Source: Vulcanimicrobiia bacterium (lineage in GTDB: Bacteria; Vulcanimicrobiota; Vulcanimicrobiia; Vulcanimicrobiales; Vulcanimicrobiaceae). Taken from it: a stretch of 20,046 nucleotides of DNA. The position numbers and the translations under genes are program-made. The stretch spans positions 1-20,046 of the forward strand of contig JANWKW010000114.1 in NCBI GenBank assembly GCA_025451135.1. The letters run 5' to 3'. The notes under the pieces are model-generated. The model did not search any database. It worked only from the letters and a program-made list of their open reading frames with translations, and had not been told where the DNA came from. Below, one piece after another: positions 13,897 through 20,046 of the stretch; the stretch's first letter is position 1; each line of letters begins with the position of its first letter.

Positions 13897-14751
13897 CTAC
13901 TTCACCTTCATCGCGGAGACCGGGATGAAGCCGAGTTTCTGGAGCGCGGACGTGTCGGTCTGGACGAAGGCGATGAAGGCGGCGACGTCCTTGTTCGGCT
14001 GGCCATTGGTGAACATGTGCTCGTACGACCAGAACTTGTACTTGCCGGAGGTCACGTTGGCGACGGTCGGCGCGACGCCGTCGAGCGAGATGGCGGCGAC
14101 GTTGCCGCCGCGGACGTAGCTGGTCGAGACGTACGAGATCGCGCCGGGCGTGGACGAGACCATCGAAGCGACCGTCCCGGACGAGTCCTGCGTCCCGGCT
14201 TCGACCGGCTGTGCGCCGCCCATCACGTTTGCGACGAAGACCGCGCGCGTGCCCGAGCTGCGCGGACGGTTGATCACCGTGATCGTCTGGTCGGCGCCGC
14301 CGACCTGCTTGAAGTTGGTGACCTTGCCGGAGAAGATCTCGCGCGCTTGGGCGGTTGTCAGGTTCTTCACTCCGGCGGCCGGGTTGGCGACGATCGCGAA
14401 CATCACGACCGCGACCTTGTGGTCGACGAGCGACGGCTCGCCGGTGGCCGGGATATCGGAGTCGCCGATGTCGACGCCCTTCTGCGCGGCCTGCGTGATG
14501 CCGACGCGCGAGCCGCCGCCGGAAACGCTCACGTTGATGGAGGGGAACTTCGCCTGCTATTCCTGGGCGGCTTGTTTGACCAACGGCAGCAACGCGGTCG
14601 AACCGGCGGCGGCGATCGATCCGCTCGCCTTCGACGGCGCGGTCGTATCCGTCGACGTCGTCGACGTCGAGGTCGAGGTGCTGCCGCCACAGGCGGTCAG
14701 GGTGGCCGCAAGCATGCAGGCGGTCAGCGTGGCGGCGATGGAGCGGCTCAT
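13897..14751 (-). pseudogene. PstS-like phosphate-binding lipoprotein interrupted by an in-frame TAG
   Basis: This is a substrate-binding protein of the PBP-like/PstS type, 284 codons plus stop. It begins with a lipoprotein signal peptide ending LTAC (lipid-modified C21), a Ser/Thr-rich spacer, then IAAAGSTALLPLVKQAAQE. At codon 65 (14557-14559) there is a TAG, after which the same frame resumes at once with QAKFPSINVSVSGGGSRVGI, DIGDSDIP, NRPRSSGTRAVF and a normal C-terminus. No frameshift is needed; one base change (probably from a Tyr TAC or TAT) would restore the gene. It could be a nonsense mutation, a sequencing or assembly error, or rarely suppressed; TAG is an ordinary stop elsewhere in this window. 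The start overlaps the upstream hydrolase stop (ATGA). No pstCAB genes lie nearby. Confidence 0.82.
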
Positions 14752-15644
14752 GTCGGTAACTCCTCGGAGAATAGTGCGTCGAGCAGAATGGGGTAGACCA
14801 GGTCGGTCCGCGCGAGCGGGTTGTCGGGTTCGATGATGTCGTGGTTCGTCGGCAGGTTCCGCAACTCCCGATAGGCCACCCCGTACCCGCGAAGGCCGTG
14901 CCAGTCACGCGAGACTTCGGCCGAGACGGCGTTATTGACCGCCGGATCGGCCCGATTGACGATGGTGTACGCCTGCTGAGCGAGGGCCTTCTCGCGATCC
15001 GCGTCGCGATAGACCAGGTCCGAGATGCGGAGCGCCTGCCCGAGCGCGCGCGTCGAAAAGCGCGGATAGGCGGTGCGCGGCCGCTGTTTGGCCTTCACCC
15101 GCGGATCCCACCAGAGGAACATGTTCGGCACCCAGCGCAGGAGCGCGCCGATCGACGAGCTGACGCCGTGCGGCAACTGCAGCAGGGCGAAGAACGGGCT
15201 GACCGGGACGCTCCGCCAGACGTCGGAACGGTACTGCACCGCATACGCGCAGAGCAGCCCGCTGGTCGAGATGCCGAGGACCGCGACCCGCTTGCCCAGT
15301 CCGCACGCGATGTCGATCGCCTCGGTCGCGCTCGCGAGCCACGCCTCGGCGGTCAGGTGCTTCAAGCGCGTGGTGAGACGGTCGACGTCGCCATGATCCG
15401 GAAGCCGCGGGATGAAGACGTTCGCACCCTTGGCGCGCACCATCGGTGCGAACTCCCGGAACTGGCCGGGATGATTGGTGAAACCGTGCAGCAGCACCAC
15501 CGCGAGATCGGCCGGCGCATCGGCGAGCAGGGCGGTGTGCGCCTCGGGCAAGATGCTCGCGTCGTCGAGCGCCATGAACCCGCGCGCTCGGGCGACGGCT
15601 TCGCCGAACGACGCGGCCGGGCGGCTAGCGGGACGTTCGAGCAT
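14748..15644 (-). CDS. Alpha/beta hydrolase (serine esterase/lipase-like), copy 2
   Basis: This is a 298-residue alpha/beta-fold hydrolase. The oxyanion-hole segment is VVLLHGFTNHPGQF (49-62). The nucleophile elbow reads GISTSG with S126, so the usual GxSxG has serine in place of the last glycine. The likely acid is D233 in NRADPAVNN, and H268 in NHDIIEP completes the triad. It is clearly paralogous to the hydrolase two genes upstream: both share the HG-F/L opening, a WWDP segment, a YPR-(F/Y)-(S/A)TRAL block, AVNN and HDIIEP...VYPIL near the end. The ATG at 15644 overlaps the tag stop by 20 bp; the frame further upstream is a shadow of tag. The substrate is unknown. Carboxylesterase or monoacylglycerol lipase-like activity is plausible. 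Confidence 0.85.
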   Translation of the reverse strand: MLERPASRPAASFGEAVARARGFMALDDASILPEAHTALLADAPADLAVVLLHGFTNHPGQFREFAPMVRAKGANVFIPRLPDHGDVDRLTTRLKHLTAEAWLASATEAIDIACGLGKRVAVLGISTSGLLCAYAVQYRSDVWRSVPVSPFFALLQLPHGVSSSIGALLRWVPNMFLWWDPRVKAKQRPRTAYPRFSTRALGQALRISDLVYRDADREKALAQQAYTIVNRADPAVNNAVSAEVSRDWHGLRGYGVAYRELRNLPTNHDIIEPDNPLARTDLVYPILLDALFSEELPT

Positions 15645-16185
15645 CGCGCACGCATCCGTCCAGGTGATCGTCGACCATGCCGATGGCTTGCATGAACGCG
15701 TACACGATCGTCGATCCGACGAACGTGAAGCCACGCTTCTTCAGGTCCTTGGCGAGCGCATCCGAGATCGCCGTCGTGGCGGGCACGTCGCCGGGCTTGC
15801 GGATCGTGTTGACGATCGGCTCGCCGCCGACGAACTCCCACACATAGGTCGAGAAGCTTCCGAACTCGCGCTGCACCGCCAGGAACGCCTTGGCGTTCCT
15901 CACCGCGCCGGCGACCTTCAGGCGATTGCGGACGATGCCCGGGTCGAGCAGCAGCTTCTCGACGCGCGCGGAGGTGAACCGCGCGACCTTCTCGGGATCG
16001 AATCCGGCGAAGACCTCGTGGTAGCGCTCGCGCTTGTTGAGGATCGTCTCCCAGCTCAAGCCGGCCTGCGCGCCCTCGAGGATCAGGAATTCGAAGAGCG
16101 TGCGATCGTCGCGCGCCGGCACGCCCCACTCGCGATCGTGGTAGTCGATCATCGCCGGCGACTTGGCCCACGAGCAGCGCTTCAC
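15625..16185 (-). CDS. tag: DNA-3-methyladenine glycosylase I
   Basis: Tag removes 3-methyladenine from alkylated DNA to start base excision repair. The 186-residue length equals that of E. coli Tag (187). The zinc-binding set is intact, C4, H16, H174 and C178, as are the substrate-pocket residues W20, E37 and W45 (equivalents of W21, E38 and W46) within DYHDREWGVP and LEGAQAGLSWETIL. VNTIRKPGDVPATTAISDALAKDLKKRGF (split here only by domain flow, about 125-153) is the usual late conserved region. The GTG at 16185 overlaps the upstream hydrolase TGA (GTGA) and gives the canonical N-terminus KRCSWAKSP. An open frame extending to 16530 is a shadow of the upstream gene. Confidence 0.97.
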   Translation of the reverse strand: MKRCSWAKSPAMIDYHDREWGVPARDDRTLFEFLILEGAQAGLSWETILNKRERYHEVFAGFDPEKVARFTSARVEKLLLDPGIVRNRLKVAGAVRNAKAFLAVQREFGSFSTYVWEFVGGEPIVNTIRKPGDVPATTAISDALAKDLKKRGFTFVGSTIVYAFMQAIGMVDDHLDGCVRDARTSR

Positions 16186-17039
16186 CGGTCGAGCAGTTCG
16201 ATGAGGATGGGATAGACCTTCTCCACGATCTCGGGGCGATGGAGCGGTTCGATGATGTCGTGCGAGACCGGCAGGTCGGCGAACTCGTACGTCTCCAGTG
16301 CCTCGGGTCGGCCGGCGCGCCACAGCCGCGCGAGTTTGCGAGCCGCGCGGTTGTTGACCGCGGCTTCGCGCGCGTTGGTCACCAACATGATCTTCTTCGC
16401 TTTCGGCGGTCCGGCCGCGGCCGCTTCGAACAGCTCGTGCGAGAGCAGCATCGCCTGCGCGAGCGCGCGGGTGGCGTAGCGCGGATACCCGTGCGCCGGC
16501 ATCTGCCGTTCGCGCAGGAGCGGATCCCACCAGTTGAAGACGTTCGGCAGGATCAGCGCGGCCCGGGTCAGGCCCGCGCTCAGGCGGCTCGGCACGAACG
16601 CAATGCCCAGGAACGGGGCGATCGGCACGGCTCGCTCGACCTCTTGCGTCTGCGCGATCCAGGCCGCCAACAGGCCGCCCAGCGAGAAGCCCGCGACCGT
16701 CACGCGCTCGCCGAGGCCGCGCGCGACCTCGAGGCTCGACAGGGCGACCGCCTTGAGATCTTCTGCGCGCATCGTGGCCTGCGCCGTCGACATCCGGTCG
16801 GCGTGGCCGTGGCGCGGCAGCCGCGGGACGATCACGTTGTAGCCGCGTTCGTGCAGGCCGCGCGCGATCTGCACGAACTGCATCGGACTGGCCGAGAGCC
16901 CGTGGAAGAGCACGGCCGAGCGCGCCGTCCGGGCGGCGTGGACGAGCGCAAGCGTCCGCCCCGCCTCGCCCACCCGATCGTGGTCGCGTTCGAGCATCCG
17001 GTCCAAGAGGCGCTGCGCGCCGGTGAATACGTCGGTCAT
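16182..17039 (-). CDS. Alpha/beta hydrolase (serine esterase/lipase-like), copy 1
   Basis: This is the first gene of the five-gene minus-strand operon, 285 residues. It has AVLFHGLSASPMQF (42-55) as the oxyanion-hole segment, a canonical nucleophile elbow GFSLG with S119, and H260 in SHDIIEP. The acid is less clear: the position equivalent to D233 of copy 2 is E225 in NAREAAVNN. There is no signal peptide, so it is probably cytoplasmic. It is a paralogue of the hydrolase at 14748-15644, from which it is separated only by tag. Homologues of this kind are annotated as alpha/beta hydrolases or carboxylesterases; the substrate cannot be named. It is transcribed divergently from the ornithine aminotransferase gene across 124 bp. 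Confidence 0.87.
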   Translation of the reverse strand: MTDVFTGAQRLLDRMLERDHDRVGEAGRTLALVHAARTARSAVLFHGLSASPMQFVQIARGLHERGYNVIVPRLPRHGHADRMSTAQATMRAEDLKAVALSSLEVARGLGERVTVAGFSLGGLLAAWIAQTQEVERAVPIAPFLGIAFVPSRLSAGLTRAALILPNVFNWWDPLLRERQMPAHGYPRYATRALAQAMLLSHELFEAAAAGPPKAKKIMLVTNAREAAVNNRAARKLARLWRAGRPEALETYEFADLPVSHDIIEPLHRPEIVEKVYPILIELLDR

Positions 17040-17066
17040 CGTTGAAAGAGGGGCCCTCGCGGTCCG

Positions 17067-17114
17067 TCCTTAAGGAAGCGTCTCAAGTGTTCCTCGAACG
17101 CAGGCGTGCACGCC
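17067..17114. promoter_or_regulatory. Two perfect palindromes in the divergent hydrolase/rocD region
   Basis: TCCTTAAGGA (17067-17076) and GGCGTGCACGCC (17103-17114) are perfect palindromes of 10 and 12 bp in the 124-bp region that must hold both promoters. They are unlike each other. Either could bind a regulator, but short GC palindromes are frequent in such DNA. No convincing -35/-10 pair was found for either gene. Confidence 0.3.
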
Positions 17115-17163
17115 CCTGCGGTCGCCTCTCCGGCTAAACACACGCGGCGTAGAGACAATCGAC

Positions 17164-18372
17164 ATGGTGAACTCGCACAACGCCGCCGATCTCATCGCCC
17201 TCGAGGATCGCCGGGGCGCCCATACCTACAAACCGCTGGACCTGGTGGTCGCGCGCGCCGAGGGCGTCTGGCTTTGGGACGTCGACGGCAACCGTTATCT
17301 CGACTGCATCAGCGCCTATTCGGCCGTCAACCAGGGGCATCGTCACCCGCGCATCGATGCCGCCATGCGCGCGCAAGCCGACCGCGTCACCCTGACCTCG
17401 CGCGCCGTCCGCAACGACCGGCTCCCCGGTTTCCTCGAACGCCTGACCGACGCGTGCGGCTTCGAGATGGCCGTCCCGATGAACACCGGCGTCGAAGCGG
17501 TCGAGACCGCGATCAAGCTCGCGCGCCGCTGGGGCTATCGCGTCAAGGGCATCGCGCACGACCGCGCCGAGATCGTCGTCTTCTCCAACAACTTCCACGG
17601 CCGCACCACCGGCGTGATCGCCGCCAGTTCGCAGGACGAGTACAAGCGCGACTTCGGCCCGTTCGCCCCCGGCTTCGTCACGGTGCCGTACGGCGACGCG
17701 GACGCCCTCGAGCGCGCGCTCTCGCCGAACACGTGCGCCATCCTGATCGAGCCGATCCAGGGCGAAGGCGGCGTGATCGTACCGCCCGACGGCTACCTCA
17801 AGCGCGCCTGGGCGCTCTGCAAAGAGCACGACGTGCTGTTCATGGCCGACGAGATCCAGACCGGACTCGGACGGACCGGGACGCTCTTCGCCTGCGACCA
17901 CGACGGCATCACGCCCGACGTGCTGATCGTGGGCAAGGCGCTCGGCGGCGGCTACTATCCGGTCTCGGCGGTGCTCGCGAGCGCCGCGCTGCTCGGCCTG
18001 TTCGAGCCCGGTTCGCACGGCAGCACGTTCGGCGGCAATCCGCTGGGCAGCGCGATCGCCGAGGCGGCGCTCGGCGTCGTGCTCGACGAACGCCTCGCCG
18101 AGAAGTCGCGCTACGCCGGCGCCAAGATCGTGCAAGGCCTGCGCGCGATCGCGTCGCCGCTCGTCAAGGAGATCCGCGGGCGCGGGCTGCTGATCGGCAT
18201 CGAACTCACCGTCCCGGCGCGCCATCTCTCCGAAGCGCTGCTGGCGCGCGGCGTCGCCGCCAAGGACACGCATGAGAACGTCCTGCGCATCGCGCCCCCG
18301 CTCGTCATCGACGACGACGCGATCGCGCTGCTCTTGAAGGCCTACGAAGAAGCCGTTCTCTCCTTGTCCTAA
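17164..18372 (+). CDS. rocD: Ornithine aminotransferase (ornithine-oxo-acid transaminase)
   Basis: This PLP enzyme transfers the delta-amino group of ornithine to 2-oxoglutarate, giving glutamate-5-semialdehyde and glutamate in arginine/ornithine catabolism and proline formation. The 402-residue protein follows the family throughout: CISAYSAVNQGHRHPRI (48-64), PMNTGVEAVETAIKLARRWGY (105-125), NNFHGRTTG (142-150), EPIQGEGGV (196-204), ADEIQTGLGRTG (228-239), PLP lysine K258 in IVGKALGGGYYP, and the C-terminal AKDTHENVLRIAPPL that separates ornithine from acetylornithine aminotransferases. The ribosome binding site is weak. A downstream proline dehydrogenase or arginase is absent here. It converges on the psiE-like gene with only 4 bp between stops. 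Confidence 0.95.
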   Translation: MVNSHNAADLIALEDRRGAHTYKPLDLVVARAEGVWLWDVDGNRYLDCISAYSAVNQGHRHPRIDAAMRAQADRVTLTSRAVRNDRLPGFLERLTDACGFEMAVPMNTGVEAVETAIKLARRWGYRVKGIAHDRAEIVVFSNNFHGRTTGVIAASSQDEYKRDFGPFAPGFVTVPYGDADALERALSPNTCAILIEPIQGEGGVIVPPDGYLKRAWALCKEHDVLFMADEIQTGLGRTGTLFACDHDGITPDVLIVGKALGGGYYPVSAVLASAALLGLFEPGSHGSTFGGNPLGSAIAEAALGVVLDERLAEKSRYAGAKIVQGLRAIASPLVKEIRGRGLLIGIELTVPARHLSEALLARGVAAKDTHENVLRIAPPLVIDDDAIALLLKAYEEAVLSLS

Positions 18373-18376
18373 CGCC

Positions 18377-18847
18377 TTACTCCTGTTTGCGCAGCAGGTA
18401 GATCGCGAAGACGAAGGCCATCACCACCAGTGTGAGGATGGCTAGATCGATGGTGCTCTTGGAGACGATGCCGTTGATCGTCTCGCCGCTGCCCTGGACC
18501 TCTTCGACGGTGAGCAGCAGCACGCGCCGGATGACGGCGATCAATCCTACGATTAGGAACGGCTGCGCGTTGAGGCCGACGCCGCGGACCGAGAGCGTGA
18601 CCGTGTAGGCGATCTCGCCGATCATCAGGATCAGCAGGACCAGGTTCAGGAACTCGGCCGTCTCCGAGATGGCCGAGTGGGCCGGCCCGGTGAAGAGCGG
18701 GATGATGTCGAGCACGCCGTTCCACGCGAGCGCGACGGCCGCCACGAAGAGCAGGAGCGCAACCACCGTGAAGATGGAGCGCTCCGCGATCGAGAGCCCT
18801 CGGCTGACCTTGCGAAAGACCTCGATCTCTTCGTGCGGTTCGCTCAT
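18377..18847 (-). CDS. PsiE-like membrane protein
   Basis: This is a 156-residue inner-membrane protein with four hydrophobic helices (about 23-43, 67-85, 94-113 and 130-151) and short charged ends. The segment AQPFLIVGLIAVIRRVLLLTVEEVQ between helices is characteristic of the PsiE (phosphate-starvation-inducible E) family. The biochemical role of the family is unknown. Its ATG overlaps the stop of the upstream M61-family protease gene (ATGA), so they form one transcription unit. There is no evidence here of phosphate control. Confidence 0.8.
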   Translation of the reverse strand: MSEPHEEIEVFRKVSRGLSIAERSIFTVVALLLFVAAVALAWNGVLDIIPLFTGPAHSAISETAEFLNLVLLILMIGEIAYTVTLSVRGVGLNAQPFLIVGLIAVIRRVLLLTVEEVQGSGETINGIVSKSTIDLAILTLVVMAFVFAIYLLRKQE

Positions 18848-20046
18848 GGGGTCAGGGGCTTCACCACGTCGCTCAGCCTATCCGGCTTTCCGTCGATCCG
18901 CACCAGATGCGGGTAGCGGGGTCCGTCGAAGTACGGGATCGAGATCGTCCGGTACAGGTCCCCGTGGGTCACCAGCAGCTGGATCGGCGAATGGGTCTTC
19001 TGTGCGGACTTGAGCGCGTTGTTGAGGACATCGTCGGAGTACGCCCGGCCGTTGACCGCCTCGATCTTCGAGGAGATCCCGAGGCCCGCGTTCCAGGCCG
19101 GCGAGCCGAACCGGACGTCGCCCACCATGCCGCCGCGCATCTGGAACCCGAGCGAGTAGAAGAAGTTGTTCGCCTTGACCGTGCGCGACGGCTCGCTCGT
19201 ATAGACGAGCTTCCATCCGTCGGCGACGAAGCCGTCCGGCGGATGCGGCGCGACGTCGTCGACCCAGGTGTGGAAGAATCCGGTCCAGTCGTACGGCAGC
19301 ACCGCGTTGAGACCGTCGATGACGTCCTGGCGATCGTACGTCACCACATCCGGCCCGGTTGTCGTCCGGCCGAAGAACGCGCGCGCGAACGTGTCGAGCG
19401 ATTTCTTGTTGCCGCTCTTCTCGCGGATGATCGAGTCGACTTTGAGCCACATCAGCTCGGCCTCGCTGTAGAAGTCCTCGCCGCGGCGCTGCGAACCGTA
19501 GCCGCGCGGCGCGCTGTAGATGAACGGCGCCGCGGTCGCGTCCGCACCGAGCGAATCCCACATACGCCCCGGCATGTTGTCGTAGCGCGCGTACAGCGAG
19601 GCGATCGCGTCGGGATAGTCCTTGCCCTTGCGGATGCCGTCGCGATAGCTCATCACGTTGCCGTAGAACTGGGTCATGCCTTCGTAGACCCAGAGCAGCG
19701 AATCGTCGTACGGCAGCTGCAGGTTCTTCTGGTAGAGCCCCGCCGGCATGCGGTACTTGCCGTCCCACGAGTGGTTGAACTCGTGCGAGAGCAGATCGCC
19801 GCCGGCCGCGAGCACGGCCGGGTCGATCAGATAGTCGCCCTCGTCGCCGTCGTCCGAGGACTCGTGGTGTTCGATGCCTTCGCCCGGCATCTCGTCGGAG
19901 ACGGTCAGCAAGAAGTTGTAGTTGCGCCAGTGGTGCGCGCCGTACATCGCCAGCATCTCGCGCACGAGCTTCTTGTAGTGGCCGACCGTCTCGGGGCTCG
20001 CATCGACCTCTTCGGGCGTATCGCCGAAGACGTTGAGATAGGCCGC
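18844..20046 (-). CDS. M61-family metallopeptidase with PDZ domain, N-terminal part beyond window edge
   Basis: This is the C-terminal 400 residues of a glycyl-aminopeptidase-like zinc protease; the frame is open to the right edge. The zinc motif HEFNH is encoded at 19771-19785 inside LSHEFNHSWDGKYRMP, and the downstream glutamate lies in WVYEGMTQFYG (codon 19681-19683). Upstream, GIEHHESSD corresponds to the family's G-x-EH segment. After the helical catalytic domain, a PDZ domain covers about the last 130 residues (GFQMRGGMVGDVRFGSPAWNAGL..., IEAVNGRAYSDD). M61 enzymes have a preference for N-terminal glycine or alanine in the few characterised cases. An internal ATG at 19965 is not the true start because coding sequence continues upstream of it. 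It overlaps the PsiE-like gene by 4 bp. Confidence 0.93.
   Translation of the reverse strand, partial: AAYLNVFGDTPEEVDASPETVGHYKKLVREMLAMYGAHHWRNYNFLLTVSDEMPGEGIEHHESSDDGDEGDYLIDPAVLAAGGDLLSHEFNHSWDGKYRMPAGLYQKNLQLPYDDSLLWVYEGMTQFYGNVMSYRDGIRKGKDYPDAIASLYARYDNMPGRMWDSLGADATAAPFIYSAPRGYGSQRRGEDFYSEAELMWLKVDSIIREKSGNKKSLDTFARAFFGRTTTGPDVVTYDRQDVIDGLNAVLPYDWTGFFHTWVDDVAPHPPDGFVADGWKLVYTSEPSRTVKANNFFYSLGFQMRGGMVGDVRFGSPAWNAGLGISSKIEAVNGRAYSDDVLNNALKSAQKTHSPIQLLVTHGDLYRTISIPYFDGPRYPHLVRIDGKPDRLSDVVKPLTP

Noticed and set aside
14557..14559. TAG read as pyrrolysine or as a reassigned codon
   Set aside because: No pyrrolysine genes are visible and TAG is used as the normal stop for several confident genes in the window.
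13892..14908. Long in-phase extension of the exported hypothetical gene
   Set aside because: It is a shadow over the PstS-like gene; the other frame carries the lipobox and binding-protein motifs.
1..20046. CRISPR array, insertion sequences, phage genes, tRNA or rRNA
   Set aside because: No regularly spaced repeats, transposase, integrase or RNA-gene signatures were seen on reading both strands.

Overview
This is a GC-rich (roughly two-thirds GC by eye), densely packed bacterial chromosome segment. Seventeen protein genes (one of them interrupted by a stop) fill almost the whole window, and most neighbours overlap by 4 bp (ATGA or GTGA). The mix is Tricorn-type and M61 proteases, a glyoxylate-shunt operon, a LytS/LytTR-type two-component pair, an ArsR-SulP pair and apparently leaderless promoters. 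It suggests a free-living aerobic heterotroph from a poorly cultured, high-GC phylum. Candidatus Eremiobacterota (WPS-2) or a similar soil lineage is my guess, but it is only an impression from gene style and not proven by any marker. There is no rRNA, tRNA, CRISPR array, transposase or phage gene.

Layout from left to right. (1) 1-3046 (+): a Tricorn-like protease cut off by the left edge. (2) 3029-3987 (-): a two-gene unit made of a four-cysteine zinc-ribbon-like protein and a nucleotidyltransferase, resembling an uncharacterised toxin-antitoxin pair. It is transcribed away from (3) 4153-6923 (+), the glyoxylate shunt operon aceA-aceB. The 165-bp divergent region holds a good sigma70 promoter for aceA, a promoter for the two-gene unit that would give a leaderless mRNA, and four copies (two exact, two degenerate) of a TAACC-G-GGTTA dyad. 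(4) 6996-7679 (+): a small secreted protein made of two related four-cysteine modules joined by a Pro/Thr linker. (5) 7735-9584 (+): a LytS-like sensor kinase and LytTR response regulator, followed by a GT39-type membrane glycosyltransferase (9663-11189). A shared 13-bp element precedes both the kinase and the glycosyltransferase. (6) 11250-13270 (+): a cysteine-free ArsR-family repressor and a SulP anion transporter, from a second apparently leaderless promoter. (7) 13289-17039 (-): a five-gene operon in the transcription order alpha/beta hydrolase, tag (3-methyladenine glycosylase I), second alpha/beta hydrolase, PstS-like lipoprotein with an in-frame amber stop, and a secreted hypothetical protein. 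(8) 17164-18372 (+): ornithine aminotransferase. (9) 18377-20046 (-): a PsiE-like membrane protein and an M61-family protease that runs off the right edge.

Functionally, aceA and aceB together run the glyoxylate bypass for growth on acetate or fatty acids. The kinase, regulator and glycosyltransferase look like a sensory module controlling an envelope-modification enzyme. ArsR-SulP is a self-contained transporter unit. The most notable leads are the operator array shared by the glyoxylate operon and the toxin-antitoxin-like pair, the candidate LytTR sites, the interrupted pstS-like gene, and the duplicated cysteine module in the secreted protein. No gene-free stretch exceeds 300 bases; the longest is 3988-4152.
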